DNA from: Bacteroidales bacterium
GTDB lineage: Bacteria > Bacteroidota > Bacteroidia > Bacteroidales > P3
Direction: 5' to 3'
DNA length: 18,612 bases
Assembly: GCA_023227645.1 (NCBI GenBank)
Contig: JALNVJ010000015.1
Coordinates: 1-18,612, forward strand
Part shown: piece by piece, positions 14,357-18,612 of the stretch
Layout of the letters: each line of letters begins with the position of its first letter
Numbering within the stretch: position 1 is the stretch's first letter
Translations under genes and position numbers: made by a program
Notes under the pieces: generated by a model
Seen by the model: only the letters and a program-made list of their open reading frames with translations
The model's database searches: none
What the model was told of the DNA's origin: nothing

Positions 14357-15301
14357 ATGAAAAGAATACTTGTTACCGGAGGAGCTGGTTTTATTGGCTC
14401 TCATCTATGTGAAAGATTATTGAATGAAGGAAACGAAGTTATCTGTTTGGATAACTACTTTACCGGAAACAAAAGAAATATCATTCATCTCTTAGAAAAT
14501 CCTTATTTTGAGCTTATTCGCCACGATGTATGCTCTCCTTTTTTTGTAGAAGTGGATGAAATATACAATCTAGCCTGTCCTGCCTCTCCTATCCACTACC
14601 AATATAATCCAATAAAAACGGTTAAGACTTCAGTGATGGGAGCCTTAAATATGTTGGGACTAGCAAAGAGGATTAATGCAAAAATCCTACAAGCATCCAC
14701 ATCAGAAGTTTATGGTGATCCCGTGGTTCATCCACAAATTGAATCATATTGGGGCAATGTAAATCCTATTGGAGAAAGAAGTTGCTACGATGAAGGCAAA
14801 CGCTGTGCAGAAACCCTCTTTATGAACTACAACAAACAAAACGATGTTAAAATAAAGATTATCAGGATATTCAACACCTATGGTCCTAATATGCACCCAA
14901 ATGATGGCAGGGTTGTAAGCAATTTTATTGTTCAAGCCCTAAAGGGAGAAGATATAACAGTTGCAGGAGACGGCACACAAACAAGGAGCTTTCAATACGT
15001 TGATGATTTACTAGATGCAATGATTAGGATGATGGCAACAAGGGATGAATTCACAGGACCGGTAAACACAGGAAACCCTAATGAATTTACTATCTTAGAA
15101 CTTGCTCAAAAAATAATAGAACTAACCAATTCAAAATCGCAAATCAAATTCATACCACTACCCCAAGACGACCCAACACAAAGAAAACCAAATATTGATT
15201 TAGCCAAGAAAGAACTCGGATGGGAACCTAAGATTCAACTTAATGAAGGATTGGTAAAAACAATAGAGTATTTTGACAATTTATTAAAATCTGGCTACTA
15301 G
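14357..15301 (+). CDS. uxs: UDP-glucuronic acid decarboxylase (UDP-xylose synthase)
   Basis: A 314-residue extended short-chain dehydrogenase that converts UDP-glucuronate to UDP-xylose with bound NAD+. The Rossmann motif TGGAGFIG is at 7-14, ASTSEVYGDP at 113-122, and the catalytic Tyr144 and Lys148 lie in SCYDEGKR. The segments ACPASPIHYQYNPIKT (73-88) and YWGNVNPIGERSCYDEGKR (131-149) are characteristic of UXS and separate it from UDP-galactose or dTDP-glucose enzymes. The normal length for bacterial UXS is about 310-320. It opens a plus-strand run of glycan genes after its own promoter. Its product would supply xylose, or a derivative, to the glycan built by the following transferases. 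A UDP-glucose dehydrogenase to make the substrate is not in the window. Confidence 0.93.
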   Translation: MKRILVTGGAGFIGSHLCERLLNEGNEVICLDNYFTGNKRNIIHLLENPYFELIRHDVCSPFFVEVDEIYNLACPASPIHYQYNPIKTVKTSVMGALNMLGLAKRINAKILQASTSEVYGDPVVHPQIESYWGNVNPIGERSCYDEGKRCAETLFMNYNKQNDVKIKIIRIFNTYGPNMHPNDGRVVSNFIVQALKGEDITVAGDGTQTRSFQYVDDLLDAMIRMMATRDEFTGPVNTGNPNEFTILELAQKIIELTNSKSQIKFIPLPQDDPTQRKPNIDLAKKELGWEPKIQLNEGLVKTIEYFDNLLKSGY

Positions 15302-15322
15302 AAATTTAAACACCAAAACACT

Positions 15323-16225
15323 ATGTACAATATCCCAATACTCTTAATAATATTTAATAGATTAGATACAACAGAAAAAGTTTTTGAAGAGATTAGAAAA
15401 CAAAAACCTAAATACTTATACATAGCTGGTGATGGTCCAAGGATAGACCGAAAAGATGATATTGAAAACTGCAAAATCACAAGATCAATAATTGAAAAGA
15501 TAGATTGGGATTGTGAACTAAAAACATTATTTAGAGAAGAAAACCTTGGTTGTGGCAAGGCAGTAAGTGGAGCTGTAACGTGGTTCTTTGATAATGTAGA
15601 AATGGGAATTATTCTTGAAGATGATTGCCTACCCCATAAAGATTTCTTTCCTTATTGCGAAGAACTATTAATCCGATATAAAGATAATAAGGATATAAAA
15701 ATGATATCTGGAGATAATTTTCAGAATAGAATACAAAGAGGGAATGCCTCTTATTATTTTACAGCCTACACTCATATTTGGGGATGGGCTACATGGAAAA
15801 GAACATGGGATGAATATGATTTTAATTTAAATAATTTATCAAAACAAGATTTTAAAAATACTCTTAAACAGTATTTTTCATCATGGCAAGAGCGTCAGAT
15901 ATGGTTAGATAAATTCATATTAATGAAGAAAAAGCTAATAGATACTTGGGATTACCAATTCACTTTCAATGTATGGGAACATAAGGGTGTAAATATTATG
16001 CCAAATGTAAATTTAATCTCAAATATAGGTTTTGGCAAAAACTCAACTCATACTAACGATGACAATAATGTTTTGGCAAACCTTCCCTTGTATCCTATCT
16101 TACCAATAAATCATCCTAATGAAATATCTATAAACAAAGAAGCTGATAGATTTTCTTATAAATCTTTATATAAGAAAACATTAATAAGGATATTTTACAG
16201 ACGAGTTTTGAGGTTATTTAAATAA
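15323..16225 (+). CDS. HlpA-like nucleotide-diphospho-sugar glycosyltransferase
   Basis: A 300-residue cytoplasmic GT-A-fold transferase. It starts with PILLIIFNRLDTTEKVFEEI (5-24), has AGDGPR near 35-40, a metal/nucleotide-binding ILEDDCLP (97-104) equivalent to the DXD motif, and the characteristic HIWGWATWKRTW (151-162). This combination is seen in proteins annotated as hemolytic protein HlpA-like or nucleotide-diphospho-sugar transferases in surface-glycan clusters; haemolysis is not implied. It begins 21 bp after the uxs gene without a promoter between, so it is in the same operon. Donor and acceptor sugars are unknown. Confidence 0.82.
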   Translation: MYNIPILLIIFNRLDTTEKVFEEIRKQKPKYLYIAGDGPRIDRKDDIENCKITRSIIEKIDWDCELKTLFREENLGCGKAVSGAVTWFFDNVEMGIILEDDCLPHKDFFPYCEELLIRYKDNKDIKMISGDNFQNRIQRGNASYYFTAYTHIWGWATWKRTWDEYDFNLNNLSKQDFKNTLKQYFSSWQERQIWLDKFILMKKKLIDTWDYQFTFNVWEHKGVNIMPNVNLISNIGFGKNSTHTNDDNNVLANLPLYPILPINHPNEISINKEADRFSYKSLYKKTLIRIFYRRVLRLFK

Positions 16226-16242
16226 TTAATTAAAACAAAACT

Positions 16243-17010
16243 ATGAATAATTGTGTGATTTGCAATACAAAATTAGATAAAATTTTTAAAACAAAAGTAT
16301 TAAATAAATACGAAGTTGAATACTTCCTCTGTCCATGTTGTGGATTATTGCAAACAGAAAAGCCATATTGGATAAACGAAGCTTATGAGTCAAGTATTAA
16401 TGATACTGATTTAGGACTATTGCAGAGGAATTTAAGCTTAATGAAAATTTCCAAAAAAATAATCAACTATGGTTTCAATAGAGAAGGGAAATTTTTAGAT
16501 TTCGCAGCTGGTTATGGATTATTTGTTAGGCTTATGAGAGACTATGGCTACGATTTCTATTGGCAAGATTTATATACAGAAAATATATTTGCTAAAGGTT
16601 TTGAGTATAATGGTGAAAAAATAGATTTAATAACTACTTTTGAGTCATTTGAACATTTTGTTAATCCAATTGAAGAAATCGAAAAATTATTTAAGATAAG
16701 CAAGAATATACTTTTTTCAACTGAACTTTATCCAGAGCCAATTCCTCATCCAGACAAATGGTGGTATTATGCTTCTTTTCATGGTCAGCATATTGTTTTC
16801 TATTCTAAAAAGACATTTAAATATATTGCCAATAAATATGGTTTGTATTATTATACTAATGGTAAAAATATCCATTTGCTTACAGAAAAAAAGATATCTA
16901 ATTTATATTTGAAAATAATATTCTTCCAAAATAATATTCAAACATATTTTTCTAAAACATCATTTTTTATAAAAAGAGATGTAGGAATGCTTACTACTAA
17001 AATTAAATGA
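16243..17010 (+). CDS. SAM-dependent methyltransferase with N-terminal zinc-binding motif
   Basis: A 255-residue protein. The N-terminus has CVIC (Cys4, Cys7) and CPCC (Cys30, Cys32, Cys33), an arrangement resembling the zinc-binding domain of sugar C-methyltransferases. A class I methyltransferase domain follows, with LDFAAGYGLFVRLMR near 86-100 as the SAM-binding motif (LDFAAGYG variant of the usual D-x-G-x-G), FESFEHF near 127-133, and a C-terminal region rich in aromatics. It sits among glycosyltransferases and its stop overlaps the next start (ATGA at 17007-17010). Methylation of a sugar or sugar nucleotide is the likely role, by context. Substrate unknown. Confidence 0.78.
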   Translation: MNNCVICNTKLDKIFKTKVLNKYEVEYFLCPCCGLLQTEKPYWINEAYESSINDTDLGLLQRNLSLMKISKKIINYGFNREGKFLDFAAGYGLFVRLMRDYGYDFYWQDLYTENIFAKGFEYNGEKIDLITTFESFEHFVNPIEEIEKLFKISKNILFSTELYPEPIPHPDKWWYYASFHGQHIVFYSKKTFKYIANKYGLYYYTNGKNIHLLTEKKISNLYLKIIFFQNNIQTYFSKTSFFIKRDVGMLTTKIK

Positions 17011-18212
17011 ATAAATTCTTGATTTATATTCTATTATTCTATTATCACCTTGAGTTTTTACTTTCAAGGTTAGTACATTTTAATAAAGAGGATAGTATTT
17101 GTATATTAAAGATAGATGCAATTGGTGATATGGTTATTTGGTTAGATGTGGCTGAAGAAATTAGAAGAGTCTATAATGATAAAAAGATAGTTTTGATTTG
17201 CAATAATGCTTGCCTCCCTCTTGTAAAGCATTTGCCTTTTTTTGATGAAATTATTGGTATTGATAAGCATAAATTCTTGTTTAACATAGTATATAGGACA
17301 AAGTTTATTAAGCAGATTGTAAATAGAGAATTTGAAAAAGTAATTAATCCAGTATTTGCAAGGGATTATTTTAGTCAAGATATACTTGTTAGGTTATTAA
17401 GAGCAAAAGAAAAGATTGGTAGTCAAGGGCAGTATTTAAATACAGAGAGCATCCTTACTAAAATAATCAGAAATGAAACAAAAAGAAAAAAACAATCAAA
17501 TAAATTAAAACAGGAGGCTGATAAATACTATACTAAATTAGCAACGGTCAATCCATTAATTATTATGGAAAAGACAAGAAACGCAGACTTCTGTCGTCAA
17601 TTTATCAGTGAAAGTTTTCTTTCAAATATTCCACAGATTCCTTTTAAACTAGTCTCATTAAATAGTTTTTGCAATTTAATGAGTAAAGAATATATTGTAT
17701 TATTTACAGGAGCAGGTACACAAAGAAGATTTTGGCCAATAAAAAATTATGTGGATCTATTAAAGAATTTAAAAGGAAATACTATTGTACTTAGTGGAGG
17801 AAAAGGAGAAGATAAGATGTGGAAGGATATAGATTCAGAAAATTCTTATGACTATATGAAAAATGTTTATAATTTAATAGGCAAGACTTCTATGATTGAA
17901 TTATTTTCATTAATAGCAAATGCAAAATATATAATTACTACAGATACTTCAGCTTCACATATAACTGTTATTACAAGAACACCATCTATTTGTTTGTTGG
18001 GTGGAAATGATAAAAACCGTTTCCAGCCCTATGAATTAGAAAAAATATCAGAAGAAGATAAAAAGATTCTTCCTAAGGTTGTAAATTATAAAATGGATTG
18101 TTATGGTTGTAATGCTATTTGTAAATATATAAAGGATAAGGAAACAACTTGGCCTTGTATTGAGAATATTACTGTTGAGCAAGTTCTTGAAAAAATAAAA
18201 GAAATTAAATAA
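17007..18212 (+). CDS. glycosyltransferase family 9 (heptosyltransferase-like)
   Basis: A 401-residue GT-B enzyme of the ADP-heptose:LPS heptosyltransferase family. It has a hydrophobic N-terminal segment (about 4-22) that may attach it to the inner membrane, then ICILKIDAIGDMVIW (31-45), the typical start of the acceptor domain. In the donor domain, GAGTQRRFWP (235-244) and DTSASHI (313-319) match the nucleotide-sugar binding motifs of the family. A cysteine set near the C-terminus (Cys365, Cys368, Cys372, Cys384) is often seen in Bacteroidota members. The start is coupled to the methyltransferase stop, and the next gene starts at its own stop (TAATG). Which sugar it transfers is not evident. 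Confidence 0.88.
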   Translation: MNKFLIYILLFYYHLEFLLSRLVHFNKEDSICILKIDAIGDMVIWLDVAEEIRRVYNDKKIVLICNNACLPLVKHLPFFDEIIGIDKHKFLFNIVYRTKFIKQIVNREFEKVINPVFARDYFSQDILVRLLRAKEKIGSQGQYLNTESILTKIIRNETKRKKQSNKLKQEADKYYTKLATVNPLIIMEKTRNADFCRQFISESFLSNIPQIPFKLVSLNSFCNLMSKEYIVLFTGAGTQRRFWPIKNYVDLLKNLKGNTIVLSGGKGEDKMWKDIDSENSYDYMKNVYNLIGKTSMIELFSLIANAKYIITTDTSASHITVITRTPSICLLGGNDKNRFQPYELEKISEEDKKILPKVVNYKMDCYGCNAICKYIKDKETTWPCIENITVEQVLEKIKEIK

Positions 18213-18612
18213 TGATTAACCCAAAAGTATCAATAATTACAGTAACATTCAATGCCGAAAAGGTATTGACAAAGACATTAGAAAGCATACGAAAACAGGA
18301 ATATAATAATATTGAAAGTATTGTTGTGGATGGAGCTTCTAAGGACAAGACTCTTGAGATAGTTAAGGAATATAACGATGTGGTAAAAAAATGGATATCT
18401 GAACCAGATAAGGGTCTTTACGATGCTATGAATAAGGGTTTGGATATGGCAACAGGCGATTATGTTTGGTTTCTAAATGCTGGAGATACAATATACAGAA
18501 CAGATATACTCAATCACTTCTTCCTTTCAGATTTTGTAAAAAGAGATATATACTATGGAGATACCCTGATTGTTGATGAAGATGGCAATAATATTGGTGG
18601 TAGAAGACTTAA
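18212..18612 (+). CDS. family 2 glycosyltransferase (partial, cut by window end)
   Basis: An open frame of 133 complete codons begins at ATG 18212, sharing one base with the previous stop, and runs off the end of the window. It starts with MINPKVSIITVTFNAEKVLT, the classic GT2 N-terminus, with VVDGASKDKT near 38-47 (the first nucleotide-binding Asp), SEPDKGLYDAMNKGL near 63-77, and the DXD-type FLNAGDT near 87-93. This subtype is common in polysaccharide clusters of Bacteroidota. The C-terminal part is not seen, so length and membrane anchor cannot be judged. Confidence 0.9.
   Translation, partial: MINPKVSIITVTFNAEKVLTKTLESIRKQEYNNIESIVVDGASKDKTLEIVKEYNDVVKKWISEPDKGLYDAMNKGLDMATGDYVWFLNAGDTIYRTDILNHFFLSDFVKRDIYYGDTLIVDEDGNNIGGRRL

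Overview
The window is AT-rich and looks like a chromosomal segment from a member of the Bacteroidota, most likely Bacteroidales. Support comes from promoters of the TTTG / TAnnTTTG type upstream of several genes, scarce Shine-Dalgarno sequences, an outer-membrane beta-barrel protein ending in Phe, and gene families typical of the phylum (DUF2156 protein, DUF721 protein after recF, TusA/DsrE-fused CoA-disulfide reductase). No rRNA, tRNA, insertion sequence or CRISPR array was recognised.

Region 1 (1-4320) holds the 3' tail of an unidentified gene, then a compact four-gene redox/sulfur operon on the plus strand. It has a good promoter (290-321) and a strong terminator (4282-4320). Its genes encode a four-module flavoprotein (CoA-disulfide-reductase-like, rhodanese, TusA and DsrE modules in one chain), a SAM methyltransferase, a thioredoxin with a possible lipoprotein signal, and a small MarR regulator that may control the operon.

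Region 2 (4366-7252, minus strand) is a three-gene operon: a DUF2156 acyltransferase-fold protein, a GNAT acetyltransferase, and hutI (imidazolonepropionase) without other histidine-utilisation genes nearby. It diverges from a beta-barrel outer-membrane gene at 7341.

Region 3 (8251-12866, plus strand) is a tightly packed housekeeping string: membrane-anchored M23 peptidase, ispH, recF, a DUF721/DciA-like protein and a Wzx-like flippase. Three start codons here and in region 2 (7252, 8251, 9221) were moved inward from the longest reading frames, because promoters, a terminator or family N-termini place them there.

Region 4 (13011-14118) holds an overlapping pair, a CDP-alcohol phosphatidyltransferase and a GtrA-family membrane protein. 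It is followed by a 238-bp spacer with a three-unit 21-bp tandem array enclosed by a 9-bp inverted repeat.

Region 5 (14357 to the end) is the start of a surface-polysaccharide operon: UDP-glucuronate decarboxylase (UDP-xylose synthesis), an HlpA-like glycosyltransferase, a zinc-binding-type SAM methyltransferase, a GT9 (heptosyltransferase-like) enzyme and a GT2 enzyme cut by the window end. With the flippase, phosphatidyltransferase and GtrA protein just upstream, this suggests a cell-surface glycan or glycolipid locus. I do not see a clearly novel defence or mobile system. The most distinctive items are the four-module sulfur flavoprotein operon and the structured repeat spacer before the glycan operon.
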